NCBI RefSeq assembly: GCF_019049325.1
Contig: NZ_JAGMUO010000113.1
Coordinates: 104,630 to 168,629 of the forward strand
DNA length: 64,000 bases
Reading direction: 5' to 3'
DNA from: Streptomyces sp. AC512_CC834
GTDB lineage: Bacteria; Actinomycetota; Actinomycetes; Streptomycetales; Streptomycetaceae
A model generated the notes under the pieces. The model made no database searches, was not told the origin of the DNA, and saw nothing but the letters and a program-made list of their open reading frames with translations. Both the position numbers and the translations under genes were made by a program. Below, piece after piece: positions 43,077-51,639 of this stretch. The first letter of the stretch is position 1, and each line of letters opens with the position of its first letter.

Positions 43077-44896
43077 GCAGGGTCCGTCCCGTCGCCGGGC
43101 CAACGGCCGCCACCATGGCGTACGTCGAGACGCCCGATGCGCCGGAGGGGGCCGACCCGACCGGGAGCGGACACCGACCAGAGCCCGAGCCGGAGACGGC
43201 CGAGCCGGGAACCGGGCCGGGGACGGCCGAGCCGGGGTCCGGGCCGGGGACGGCCGAGCCGGGGTCCGGGCCGGGGGCCGCCGGGCCAGGGAGCGAGCCA
43301 CAGACCGCCGGACCAGGGACGGAACCGGGGACCACCGGACCAGGAACCAAGCCACAGACCGCCAGGCCAGGGACGGAGCCGGGGACCACCGGGCCAGGGA
43401 CGGAGCCGGGGACCGCCAGGCCGGGAGCCGAGCCGCGGACCGCCATGCCGGGAACCAAGCCGGGGACCACCGGGCCGGCGACCAGGCCACAGACCACCGA
43501 GCCCGGAACCAACCCACAGACGACCATGCCGGGAACCAAGCCGCGGACCGCCGGGCCCGGAACCAACCCACAGACCGCCGGGCCCGGAACCGAGCCGGGG
43601 GCGGTCATGGCGGGAACCGAGCCGCGGGCCGCCGGGCCGGGGACCGAGTCGGGGGCGGTCGGGCCGGGGACCGAGTCGGGGGCGGTCGGGTCGGATGGTG
43701 GGGTGCCGTTGCCCGAGCGGATCGAGGGGCTTCTCCTCGGTCTCGCCGCGGGGGACGCCGCCGGCTGGCCCGCCGCCCGGCACCGGGCCGCCCGGATGCC
43801 GCAGTGGACCCGTCGGCTCACCCGCGAGCTGGACACCTTCGCCGAGCAGAACGCGACCACCACCCTCCCCGTCCCCATCGCCCTGAACCAGCCCCCGGAA
43901 CCGCTGCGCCTCGGTCCCTCGGACGACGCCGAGTGGGCGGCGTTCGCGGCGGAGGCGGTGCTGCGGGCCGGGGACGACAGCGCGCTCGGGGACCTGAGCC
44001 GGGACCGCCGGATGCGGGCGGCGATCGACCTGACTTGGAACGCCGTCGCCAGCGAGGTCGCCGCGGCGTCCGAACGTGCCCCCGAGGTCGAGTCGGCGGT
44101 CCTGCCGCTGCGCGCCCGTATCTCGGTACGGGCCGGACTCGGCAACCTCGCCGCCGGCCTGCGCCCGCCCGCCACCGGGCACGACAACCCGCACTACTTC
44201 GACGACGCCGCCTGCGTCCGGGCCTGCGTCCTCGCCGTCGTCCATCCCGGCGCCCCGCGGCTCGCCGCCGACCTCGCCGAGTTCGACGCCCGCTACACCC
44301 AGGACGGCGACGGAGTGCACGGCGCCCGGGCGATGGCGGCGGCACTGGCGTGCGCCCTGGACGGCGCCGACGTCCACGCCTGCGTGTCGGCCGCGCTCGC
44401 CGAGCTCCCCGAGGCGACCGAGATCGGCCGCAACGCCCGCCAGGCACTGGCCCTCGCGGCGGACGCCGAGAGCACCTTCGCCCTCGTCCCGCTCCTCGAG
44501 CACCGGATCGTCGACCACGTGTACAGCTACGGCATCGCCGCCGCCGAGACCGTCCCGGTCGCCCTCGCCCTGGCAACCGCCGCCCGGGGCCGCATCGCGG
44601 AGGCGGTACCGGCGGCGGCCTGTCTGTCCAGGGTCGCGGACTCCGCCCCCGCGCTCGCGGGCGCCCTCACCGGCGCGCTGGGCGGCGGCGCGGCGGTCCC
44701 CGCGTCCTGGCGGGACGCCTGCCGCGTCCTGCCCGGCTGCGTACTGCCCCGGCTCACCGGCACCGACCTGGTCGAACTCGCCGGTCTCCTGCACGCCCGG
44801 CATCCGTCCCGACCGGAAGACCGACCGGATGCCCCACCAGCAGCCCGACCAGAAGCCCGACCCGAGGGACGACCAGAAGGACGAGACACCCCATGA
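43073..44896 (+). CDS. ADP-ribosylglycohydrolase-family protein, copy 2, with repeat linker and degenerate C-terminal motif
   Basis: A 607-residue protein. After about 42 residues comes a low-complexity region of 18 nine-residue repeats of the type (A/T)(x)PGTxPxT (residues 43-204), then an ARH-like domain. The domain start EGLLLGLAAGDAAGWPAA and the acidic pair in PSDDAEWAAF are present. The C-terminal metal motif, normally NxGGDxDT, reads CLSRVADSAPALAGAL: the first Asp is Val and only the second remains. It may be a non-catalytic paralogue or act on a different ligand. The start GTG 43073 overlaps the previous stop, with GGAGG upstream; the end overlaps copy 3 by 4 nt. Confidence 0.82.
   Translation: MSRVRPVAGPTAATMAYVETPDAPEGADPTGSGHRPEPEPETAEPGTGPGTAEPGSGPGTAEPGSGPGAAGPGSEPQTAGPGTEPGTTGPGTKPQTARPGTEPGTTGPGTEPGTARPGAEPRTAMPGTKPGTTGPATRPQTTEPGTNPQTTMPGTKPRTAGPGTNPQTAGPGTEPGAVMAGTEPRAAGPGTESGAVGPGTESGAVGSDGGVPLPERIEGLLLGLAAGDAAGWPAARHRAARMPQWTRRLTRELDTFAEQNATTTLPVPIALNQPPEPLRLGPSDDAEWAAFAAEAVLRAGDDSALGDLSRDRRMRAAIDLTWNAVASEVAAASERAPEVESAVLPLRARISVRAGLGNLAAGLRPPATGHDNPHYFDDAACVRACVLAVVHPGAPRLAADLAEFDARYTQDGDGVHGARAMAAALACALDGADVHACVSAALAELPEATEIGRNARQALALAADAESTFALVPLLEHRIVDHVYSYGIAAAETVPVALALATAARGRIAEAVPAAACLSRVADSAPALAGALTGALGGGAAVPASWRDACRVLPGCVLPRLTGTDLVELAGLLHARHPSRPEDRPDAPPAARPEARPEGRPEGRDTP
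43199..43684 (+). repeat. 27-nt in-frame tandem repeat, 18 copies
   Basis: Degenerate 27-nt units encoding nine residues each, such as AGPGTEPGT, TGPGTKPQT and TMPGTKPRT, fill residues 43-204 of copy 2. Units differ mainly at the second, sixth and eighth positions. The region encodes a flexible, uncharged-to-weakly charged linker. Confidence 0.88.
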
Positions 44897-46068
44897 CACC
44901 CATCACCGCGGAAGCCGGCACGGCGAGCCTGGACGAGCGCGTCACCGGCGCCCTCGTCGGCGCTGCCGTCGGCGACGCGCTCGGCGGACCGGTCGAGGGC
45001 TACTCCCCCGAGCAGATCCTCGAACGCCACGGCGGCCGGATCCACGGCATCGTCGGCCCCTGGAACGGCGACGCCTGGCGCACCGCCCGCCCCGTCGCGC
45101 CGTACCACAAGGGCGACGGCCACGTCACCGACGACACCCTGATGACCCACGCACTGGTCCGGGTCTACGCCACGGTCCGCGACCACCTCGACGCGTACGC
45201 GGTCGCCGAGCACCTGGTCCCGGACCTGATCACGCACCCGCGCTGGATCCCCGAGCTGGAGGCCGAGGCACTCCCGCTCCAGCGGATCTTCCTGGCGGAG
45301 AAATGGCTGGTGGCGCGGATCCACTACGGCCACGTCGACCCGCGCGAGGCCGGCACCGGCAACATCGTCAACTGCGGTGCCGCGATGTACATGGCCCCGG
45401 TCGGCCTGGTCAACGCGGCCCACCCCTCGGCCGCCTACGCCGAGGCCCTGGACGTCGCGGGCGCGCACCAGTCGTCGTACGGGCGTGAGGCGGCCGGTGT
45501 CTTCGCGGCGGCGGTCGCCGCGGCGTGCGCCCCTGGGGCGACACCGGAGTCGGTGGTGGCGGCCGCGCTGTCCCTGGCCAAGGACGGCACCCGCGCGGCG
45601 ATCGAGGCGGTCTGCGACGTGGCCGCGCGCCACTCGGACTTCGAGTCGGCGCTCGCACCGCTGAGGGAAGCGGTCACCCCGTACGACACGGTGGGACCCG
45701 ACTACCGGGCGCCCTCCCTTGCCGCCCGCCGCCCGTCCCGGCTGCACGCGATCGAGGAGCTGCCCGTCGCGCTCGGCATGCTGCTCGTCTCCGGCGGCGA
45801 CTTCCGGCACGCGGTCCTCGGCGCGGTCAACTACGGCCGGGACTGCGACTCCATCGCCACGATGGCGGGCGCGCTGGCCGGGGCGCTGGGCTCGCCGGTG
45901 CCGGAAGACTGGGCCAAGACGGTCGCGGAGGCGAGCCGCCTGGACCTGTGGCAGCCGGCGACGACGCTCACCGAGGTCGCGCGGGAGGTCTTCGAGCGGG
46001 ACGTCAGGCGGCGCCGCGCCCACGAGCGGGCGTTCGCCGCGATCGGAGGCCCGGGATGCTCCGACTGA
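44893..46068 (+). CDS. ADP-ribosylglycohydrolase-family protein, copy 3
   Basis: A 391-residue ARH-fold protein with both metal sites: TGALVGAAVGDALGGPVEG near the start, HVTDDTLMTHAL for the first site and NYGRDCDSIATMAGALAGALG for the second. The insert PYHKGDGHVTDD and the segment AGTGNIVNCGAAMYMAPVG resemble the branch of the family often annotated as ADP-ribosylglycohydrolase in sugar or nucleoside catabolic clusters. The start ATG overlaps the copy 2 stop (ATGA). It overlaps copy 4 by 13 nt. Confidence 0.9.
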   Translation: MTPITAEAGTASLDERVTGALVGAAVGDALGGPVEGYSPEQILERHGGRIHGIVGPWNGDAWRTARPVAPYHKGDGHVTDDTLMTHALVRVYATVRDHLDAYAVAEHLVPDLITHPRWIPELEAEALPLQRIFLAEKWLVARIHYGHVDPREAGTGNIVNCGAAMYMAPVGLVNAAHPSAAYAEALDVAGAHQSSYGREAAGVFAAAVAAACAPGATPESVVAAALSLAKDGTRAAIEAVCDVAARHSDFESALAPLREAVTPYDTVGPDYRAPSLAARRPSRLHAIEELPVALGMLLVSGGDFRHAVLGAVNYGRDCDSIATMAGALAGALGSPVPEDWAKTVAEASRLDLWQPATTLTEVAREVFERDVRRRRAHERAFAAIGGPGCSD

Positions 46069-47471
46069 CCTGGGCGCAGCCCGAGGACCTGATCGGGCAC
46101 GAGCTGCGCCAGGCGGCCCAGGACGGCCGCGACGCGTCGGCGGTCGCGGCCCGCTGGCGGGCGGCGGGCGGCCGCGAGGCCCCCGCCCGGGCCGGCGCCT
46201 CCCCGCAGCCGGCCTCCCCTCATCTGCGCCTGCTGGCGGAGGACCTGCTGGACGAACTGGCCGCGCTGCCGAGCCCCTTGGCGGACGCGGAGCCGACGGA
46301 CCTGGCGGACATCAGGAGGCTGTGCCCCGACTGGCCGGTGGCGGCGCCGCCACCGGCAGCGGGCCCGGCAGCGGGTCCGGCGGCGCTCCAGGACCCGGCC
46401 CTCCCGCTGCGCCTGGAGGCCGCCTGGCTGGGCCGGGCCGTCGGCTGCCTCCTCGGCAAACCCGTCGAGAAGCTCCCCCTCACCGGCATCCGACGCCTCG
46501 CCCGGGCCGCCGGCAACTGGCCGCCGACCACGTACTTCACCGCCCGGGGCCTGCCCCGCGACCTGCTCGCCGCCCACCCCTGGAACCGCCGCTCCGCTCC
46601 GACCTCCCTCGCCGAGAACATCGACGGCATGCCGGAGGACGACGACCTCAACTACCCCCTCCTGGGCCTTCTGCTGCTCCAGCGTCACGGCAGGGACTTC
46701 ACCACCGCCGACGTGGCGCGCGTCTGGCTCGACGAACTCCCGGCCGGCCGCACCTTCACCGCCGAACGCCTCGCCTACCGCAACCTCCTCAGCGGCCTCG
46801 AACCCCCGTACACCGCCCGCCACCGCAACCCCTTCCGCGAGTGGATCGGCGCCCTGATCCGCGCCGACGTGCACGGCTGGACCAACCCCGGCGACCCGGC
46901 CGCCGCCGCCGGGCAGGCGCACCGCGACGCGACCCTCACGCACACCGCGGGCGGCGTCCAGGCGGCGATGTTCGCGGCGGCCGTCATCGCCACCGCCGCC
47001 GGCGGCGGACACGACGTCCACGCCTGTCTGCGGGCCGGCCTCGCGGTCGTACCGCCCGGCTCGCGCCTCGCCCGGGCCGTCCGCCACGCCGTACGGCTGG
47101 CCGGCGCGCACCCCGACTTCGACACGGTCGTGGACGAACTCCACGCCGTCCACTCCCCCGCCCACCACTGGGTGCACGCCGTCCCCAACACCGCCCTGAT
47201 CGCCGCCGCGCTCACCCACGCGGACGGCGACTTCACCGGCTCGGTCTCCCGTGCCGTGTCGGGCGGCTGGGACACCGACTCCAACGGCGCCACCGCCGGC
47301 TGCGTCGCCGGCCTGCTCGCCGGTTCCCCCGCCGCCCTGCCCGAGCACTGGACGGCGCCGCTGAAGAACCGCCTGGCCACCTCCGTCGGCGGCTTCGACG
47401 GGACCGGCTTCGACACCCTCGCCCACCTCACCCACCGGGAGGCCACCCGCCCATGCCCCAGTCCGACGTGA
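46056..47471 (+). CDS. ADP-ribosylglycohydrolase-family protein, copy 4
   Basis: A 471-residue protein. The first about 115 residues (MLRLTWAQPEDLIGHELRQA onward) are a helical extension with an Ala/Pro linker. The ARH domain follows: AWLGRAVGCLLGKPVEK, acidic motif GMPEDDDLNYPLLGLL and C-terminal motif SGGWDTDSNGATAGCVAGLLAG. This last version, with GGWDTDSN, marks a distinct subfamily often fused or linked to other enzymes. The catalytic Asp residues are kept. ATG 46056 has GGAGG 6 nt upstream; it overlaps the preceding gene and the following one. Confidence 0.88.
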   Translation: MLRLTWAQPEDLIGHELRQAAQDGRDASAVAARWRAAGGREAPARAGASPQPASPHLRLLAEDLLDELAALPSPLADAEPTDLADIRRLCPDWPVAAPPPAAGPAAGPAALQDPALPLRLEAAWLGRAVGCLLGKPVEKLPLTGIRRLARAAGNWPPTTYFTARGLPRDLLAAHPWNRRSAPTSLAENIDGMPEDDDLNYPLLGLLLLQRHGRDFTTADVARVWLDELPAGRTFTAERLAYRNLLSGLEPPYTARHRNPFREWIGALIRADVHGWTNPGDPAAAAGQAHRDATLTHTAGGVQAAMFAAAVIATAAGGGHDVHACLRAGLAVVPPGSRLARAVRHAVRLAGAHPDFDTVVDELHAVHSPAHHWVHAVPNTALIAAALTHADGDFTGSVSRAVSGGWDTDSNGATAGCVAGLLAGSPAALPEHWTAPLKNRLATSVGGFDGTGFDTLAHLTHREATRPCPSPT

Positions 47472-48709
47472 CCGCCTCCACCTCCGCCTCCGCCGCCTCC
47501 GCGGCTTCCGCCCCCGCACCCACCCCCGCCCCGCTGGCCGGCCTGCGCGTCCTCGACCTCGCCACCCTCTTCGCGGGACCGCTCGCCGCCACCATGCTCG
47601 GCGACTTCGGCGCCGAGGTGATCAAGGTCGAGCACCCCACCCGGCCCGATCCCTCCCGGGGACACGGCCCGTCGAAGGACGGCGTGGGCCTGTGGTGGAA
47701 GTTGCTGGGCCGCAACAAGCACACGATCACCCTGGACCTGTCCAAGCCCGCAGGTCGCACCACCCTGCTCCGTCTCGCCGCGACGGCGGACGTCGTCGTC
47801 GAGAACTTCCGCCCGGGCACCCTGGAGAAGTGGGACCTGGGCTGGGACGAGCTGTCCGCCGTCAACCCGCGCCTGGTCCTCACCCGGGTCACCGGCTTCG
47901 GCCAGTTCGGCCCGTACGCGCGCCGCCCCGGCTTCGGCACCCTCGCCGAGGCCATGAGCGGCTTCGCCGCGATGACCGGCGAACCGGACGCGCCCCCGAC
48001 GCTGCCGCCGTTCGGCCTCGCCGACTCGATCGCCGCGCTGGCGACGGCGTACGCCGTGATGACGGCGCTGGCCGCCCGGGAGCGCACCGGCGAGGGCCAG
48101 GTCGTCGACATGGCGATCATCGAGCCGATCCTGACCGTCCTCGGCCCGCAGCCCACCTGGTACGACCAGCTCGGCCACGTCCAGCCGCGCACCGGCAACC
48201 GCTCCCAGAACAACGCCCCGCGCAACACCTACCGCACCGCCGACGGCGACTGGGTCGCCGTGTCCACCTCGGCGCAGTCGGTCGCCGAGCGCGTGATGCG
48301 CCTGGTGGGCCGCCCGGAGCTGATCGACGAACCCTGGTTCGCGACGGGCGGCGACCGGGCCCGGCACGCCGACGTGCTGGACACGGCGGTCGGCGACTGG
48401 ATCGCCCGGCACACCCGCGCCGACGTGCTCACCGCCTTCGAGAAGGCCGAGGCGGCGGTCGCTCCGGTCCAGGACGTGCGGGACGTGATGAGCGACCCGC
48501 AGTACCAGGCCCTCGACACCGTCACCACCGTCGACGATCCCGAGCTGGGCCCGCTGCGCATGCAGAACGTCCTCTTCCGGCTCTCCGCGACCCCGGGGGC
48601 GATCCGCTGGGCGGGCCGCCCGCACGGCGCGGACACCGAGGAGGTACTGACCGGGCTTGGGCTCACCCCGGCGGACGTGAAGGAGCTGCGCGAGGAGGGC
48701 GTCGTATGA
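47453..48709 (+). CDS. CaiB/BaiF (family III) CoA-transferase
   Basis: A 418-residue family III CoA-transferase. After a 28-residue Ala/Ser/Pro-rich lead come GLRVLDLATLFAGPLAATMLG, FGAEVIKVEHP, WKLLGRNKHTITLDLSKP and the catalytic Asp219 in GEGQVVDMAIIEP. The enzyme moves CoA between carboxylic acids by a covalent aspartyl-CoA intermediate; the substrate is unknown. It overlaps copy 4 by 19 nt and the CitE-like gene by 4 nt (ATGA), so the acyl-CoA pair and the ARH proteins are made from one message. Confidence 0.92.
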   Translation: MPQSDVTASTSASAASAASAPAPTPAPLAGLRVLDLATLFAGPLAATMLGDFGAEVIKVEHPTRPDPSRGHGPSKDGVGLWWKLLGRNKHTITLDLSKPAGRTTLLRLAATADVVVENFRPGTLEKWDLGWDELSAVNPRLVLTRVTGFGQFGPYARRPGFGTLAEAMSGFAAMTGEPDAPPTLPPFGLADSIAALATAYAVMTALAARERTGEGQVVDMAIIEPILTVLGPQPTWYDQLGHVQPRTGNRSQNNAPRNTYRTADGDWVAVSTSAQSVAERVMRLVGRPELIDEPWFATGGDRARHADVLDTAVGDWIARHTRADVLTAFEKAEAAVAPVQDVRDVMSDPQYQALDTVTTVDDPELGPLRMQNVLFRLSATPGAIRWAGRPHGADTEEVLTGLGLTPADVKELREEGVV

Positions 48710-49530
48710 ACGCGCCCCCGCTGACCTGGTTGTACGCGCCCGGGGACCGGCCCCGGGTGGTCGCCAAGGCGCTGGCCGCCGGTGCCGACGTGGTGGTGGT
48801 CGACCTGGAGGACGCGGTCGCCGCCGACCGCAAGGAGTACGCCCGCGACGCCACCGCCGAGCTGCTCACCGAGCCGCAGCCGGTGCCGGTGCACGTCCGC
48901 GTCAACGCCCTGGACGGGCCGTTCGCCGCCGGGGACCTGGCGGCGCTGGCCGCGCTGCCGGGACTGTCCGGGCTGCGGCTGCCCAAGGTGACCTCCCCGG
49001 AGCAGGTGACCGGCGTCGCCGCGACCACCGGCGGGCCACCGCTGTACGCCCTGCTGGAGACGGCCCTCGGGGTGGAGCGGGCGTACCGGATCGCCGCCGC
49101 CCACCCGTCGCTGCGCGGCATCGCCCTCGGCGAGGCGGATCTCCGTGCCGACCTGGGGGTACGTGGGGACACCGGCCTGGACTGGTCGCGCTCGCGGGTG
49201 GTCGTGGCCGCGCGGGCGGCGGGTCTTGCGCCGCCGTCGCAGACGGTGCATCCGGACACGCGGGACCTGGAGGGTCTGGCCGCGTCCTGCGCGCACGGCC
49301 GTGCCCTGGGCTTCCTCGGGCGGGCGGCGATCCACCCCCGCCAGTTGCCGATCATCGAGCGGGCGTATCTGCCGACCGAACGGGAGCTGGAGGAGGCGGA
49401 GACGATCGTCAAGGCGGCGACGGTCCAGCCGGGCGCGCAGGCGCTGCCGGACGGCCGGTTCATCGACGCGGCGGTTGTGGCGACGGCCCGGCGCACCCTG
49501 TCCCTGGCCCGGCGGCCCGCCCTGTCCTGA
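48706..49530 (+). CDS. HpcH/HpaI aldolase / citrate lyase beta-like protein
   Basis: A 274-residue TIM-barrel lyase of the CitE family. Visible: LYAPGDRPRVVAKALAAGAD, VVVDLEDAVAADRK (conserved Glu-Asp), RLPKVTSPEQV, ALLETALGVERA (Glu ligand), GIALGEADLRADLG (metal Glu/Asp) and the C-terminal AIHPRQLPII. It probably cleaves or condenses a 3-hydroxyacyl-CoA (malyl, citramalyl or similar), working on the thioester made by the adjacent CoA-transferase. The start overlaps the transferase stop. A strong terminator 20 nt beyond the stop ends the operon. Confidence 0.9.
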   Translation: MNAPPLTWLYAPGDRPRVVAKALAAGADVVVVDLEDAVAADRKEYARDATAELLTEPQPVPVHVRVNALDGPFAAGDLAALAALPGLSGLRLPKVTSPEQVTGVAATTGGPPLYALLETALGVERAYRIAAAHPSLRGIALGEADLRADLGVRGDTGLDWSRSRVVVAARAAGLAPPSQTVHPDTRDLEGLAASCAHGRALGFLGRAAIHPRQLPIIERAYLPTERELEEAETIVKAATVQPGAQALPDGRFIDAAVVATARRTLSLARRPALS

Positions 49531-49550
49531 CCGGAGTGTCCCGGCACACG

Positions 49551-49585
49551 CCGAGGGCGCCCGGGGAAGTCCCGGGCGCCCTCGG
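49551..49585. terminator. Convergent terminator between the ARH operon and lgt
   Basis: A perfect 15-bp inverted repeat (49551-49565 with 49571-49585) and a 5-nt loop between convergent stops. Confidence 0.88.
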
Positions 49586-49604
49586 CGGCGTATACGGCGG
49601 GCCG

Positions 49605-50684
49605 TCAGCCCTTCTTGGCGGTGTCGGCCCCGTCCTTCACGGTCTCGGAGCTCCTGGCGTCGTCCTTCGCGTCGTCTTTCGCGTCGTCGGCCTCGTCCGC
49701 GGGCTCGGATTCTTCTGCGCGTCCGGCCGCGTCCCCGCCGTCGGACTCCTTCGCGTGCCCGGCATCGTCCGCGTCGTCGGCTTCCTTCGCGTCGTCGGCT
49801 CCGGTGTCCGCGGGGTCCGCCTCCGCGTCCGCCTTCGCGGCGTCCCCGGCGTCGCCGTCGGACGGCTCCGCGCCCCGCTCGACCACGGCCTCCCGGCCCG
49901 GCCGCATCCGCGCCGAGAGCACGATGTACAGCACGGCGAGCAGGAACACGAACAGCGCGGTCCAGTTGTTCAGCCTGAGGCCCAGGATGTGGTGGGCGTC
50001 GTCGACGCGCAGGTACTCGATCCAGAACCGGCCCGCGCAGTACGCGGCGACGTACAGCGCGAAGGCCCGCCCGTGGCCGAGCTTGAAGCGGCGGTCGGCC
50101 CAGATGACGAGGAAGGCGACGCCGACGCACCACAGCGACTCGTACAGGAACGTCGGGTGGTAGGTGCCCGGCACCCGTCCGTCGGCCGTCGAGGTGATCT
50201 CGAGGGCCCACGGCAGGTCGGTCGCCTTGCCGTACAGCTCCTGGTTGAACCAGTTGCCCCAGCGGCCGATGGCCTGCGCGAGGGCGATGCCGGGGGCGAC
50301 GGCGTCGGCGTACGCCGGCATCGGGACGCCCATGCGGCGGGCGCCGATCCAGGCGCCCACCGCGCCGAACGCGATCGCGCCCCAGATGCCGAGGCCGCCC
50401 TCCCAGATCTTGAAGGCGTCGACCCAGTCACGGCCCTCGCTGAAGTAGAGCTGGTAGTCCGTGATCACGTGGTAGAGGCGTCCGCCGACCAGACCGAAGG
50501 GAACGGCCCAGACCGCGATGTCGGCCACTGTGCCGGACCGCCCGCCCCGGGCGACCCAGCGCTTGTTGCCGAGCCAGACGGCAACGAAGACGCCGATGAT
50601 GATGCAGAACGCGTAGCCGCGCAGCGGGATGGGACCGAGGTGCAGCACCCCGCGCGACGGGCTGGGAATGAAGGCAAGTTCCAT
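49605..50684 (-). CDS. lgt: Prolipoprotein diacylglyceryl transferase
   Basis: A 359-residue membrane enzyme that adds diacylglycerol from phosphatidylglycerol to the lipobox Cys of prolipoproteins. It opens MELAFIPSPSRGVLHLGPIPLRGYA; the Lgt signature is QAIGRWGNWFNQELYGK (about residues 136-152). The E. coli HGGL-type His is replaced here, as the site reads WEGGLGIWGAI. About seven spans end near residue 265. A C-terminal tail of about 90 residues rich in Asp/Ala/Glu/Lys follows and is not part of the catalytic fold. It fits the many lipoprotein genes nearby (livJ and the 11.5-kb gene). Confidence 0.94.
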   Translation of the reverse strand: MELAFIPSPSRGVLHLGPIPLRGYAFCIIIGVFVAVWLGNKRWVARGGRSGTVADIAVWAVPFGLVGGRLYHVITDYQLYFSEGRDWVDAFKIWEGGLGIWGAIAFGAVGAWIGARRMGVPMPAYADAVAPGIALAQAIGRWGNWFNQELYGKATDLPWALEITSTADGRVPGTYHPTFLYESLWCVGVAFLVIWADRRFKLGHGRAFALYVAAYCAGRFWIEYLRVDDAHHILGLRLNNWTALFVFLLAVLYIVLSARMRPGREAVVERGAEPSDGDAGDAAKADAEADPADTGADDAKEADDADDAGHAKESDGGDAAGRAEESEPADEADDAKDDAKDDARSSETVKDGADTAKKG

Positions 50685-50760
50685 GGCAGGGTCGACGCTA
50701 CCGTGTCGGACGGGACGCGCGGCGGGCAGCCCGGCTACGGGTCCGTAACGAGCGGGCGCG

Positions 50761-51534
50761 CTACTTGTTGGCCTCCTCCACCATCTGCTTGAACTTGGCC
50801 GGTGTCATCGAGCGGTCCTGGTAGATGTTCTTGCCGTCCAGGAGCACCGTCGGCGTGCCGCTGAAGCCGCCGTCCTGGAAGGCCTTGTTGGACTTCTCCA
50901 CCCAACTGTTGTGCTTGCCGTTCTTCACGCACTCCTGGAAGAGGGTGGTGTCGAGGCCGTCGACCTCGCCCGCCAGGTCGAGCAGCTTGTTCTCGTCGGC
51001 GAAGGCGTCGTCGGTCTCGGACGGCTGGTTGTCGTACAGCACGTCGTGGTAAGGGGTGAACTTTCCGGCGTCCTGGGCGCAGGCCGCGGCATTGGCGGCC
51101 TTGCGGGAGCCGGTGCCGCCCATGTTGCCGTCGATGATCGTGGCCAGGTGGTATTCCACCTTGAGCTTTCCGGCGTCGGTCAGCTCGTGGACGGTGTCGC
51201 GGTACGCCAGCTCGAAGGCCTTGCAGGCCGGGCAGCGGAAGTCCTCCCAGATGGTGAGCGTGGACTTGGCGCTCTCCTTGCCGACGGGGATCGCGAGGCC
51301 GTCCTTGCCCTGCGCGCCGGAGGGCGCCACGATCGGCCCGGCGGACTCGCTGCCGTCGTCCTTGCCCGCGTTCGCGGCGACCACGCCGATCACCGCCGCG
51401 AGCCCCAGGACGCAGACCACGCTCGCGCCGACGATCAGCGCGCGGCGGCGCTTGTCCCTGGACTTCTGCTTCTCGCGCTCGGCTGCCAGCTTCTCGCGGG
51501 CGCCGCGCTTTCCCTGTCGGTTCTTCTCGCTCAC
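50761..51534 (-). CDS. Membrane-anchored DsbA-like thiol-disulfide oxidoreductase
   Basis: A 257-residue protein: a basic N-terminal segment (KNRQGKRGAREKLAAEREKQ), one membrane span (about residues 32-53) and an extracytoplasmic thioredoxin fold with CPAC in WEDFRCPACKAFE (about residue 100) and the cis-Pro loop FSGTPTVLLDG near the end. It should oxidise or isomerise disulfides of exported proteins. Two further Cys (ACAQDAG and FQECVKNG) could form a structural disulfide. GTG 51534 is chosen because the terminator of the trp operon lies immediately upstream; an in-frame start 18 codons earlier would fall inside it. Confidence 0.9.
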   Translation of the reverse strand: MSEKNRQGKRGAREKLAAEREKQKSRDKRRRALIVGASVVCVLGLAAVIGVVAANAGKDDGSESAGPIVAPSGAQGKDGLAIPVGKESAKSTLTIWEDFRCPACKAFELAYRDTVHELTDAGKLKVEYHLATIIDGNMGGTGSRKAANAAACAQDAGKFTPYHDVLYDNQPSETDDAFADENKLLDLAGEVDGLDTTLFQECVKNGKHNSWVEKSNKAFQDGGFSGTPTVLLDGKNIYQDRSMTPAKFKQMVEEANK

Positions 51535-51548
51535 ACCCCGCAGAACGA

Positions 51549-51577
51549 ACCGGGGAGGCGCAGCGCGCCTCCCCGGT
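51549..51577 (-). terminator. Terminator of the trp operon
   Basis: A perfect 13-bp inverted repeat (51549-51561 with 51565-51577, 3-nt loop) between the trpA stop and the start of the DsbA-like gene. Confidence 0.85.
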
Positions 51578-51639
51578 CCCAGGTCCACCCGTACGAGGGA
51601 CCCGTATGACTTACCTGCCGTTACGCCCGGTCTCCCGGT

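Noticed and set aside
43199..43684. Repeat array that might suggest CRISPR
   Set aside because: Units are contiguous, in frame and degenerate, with no spacers; they encode a protein linker and no cas gene is near.
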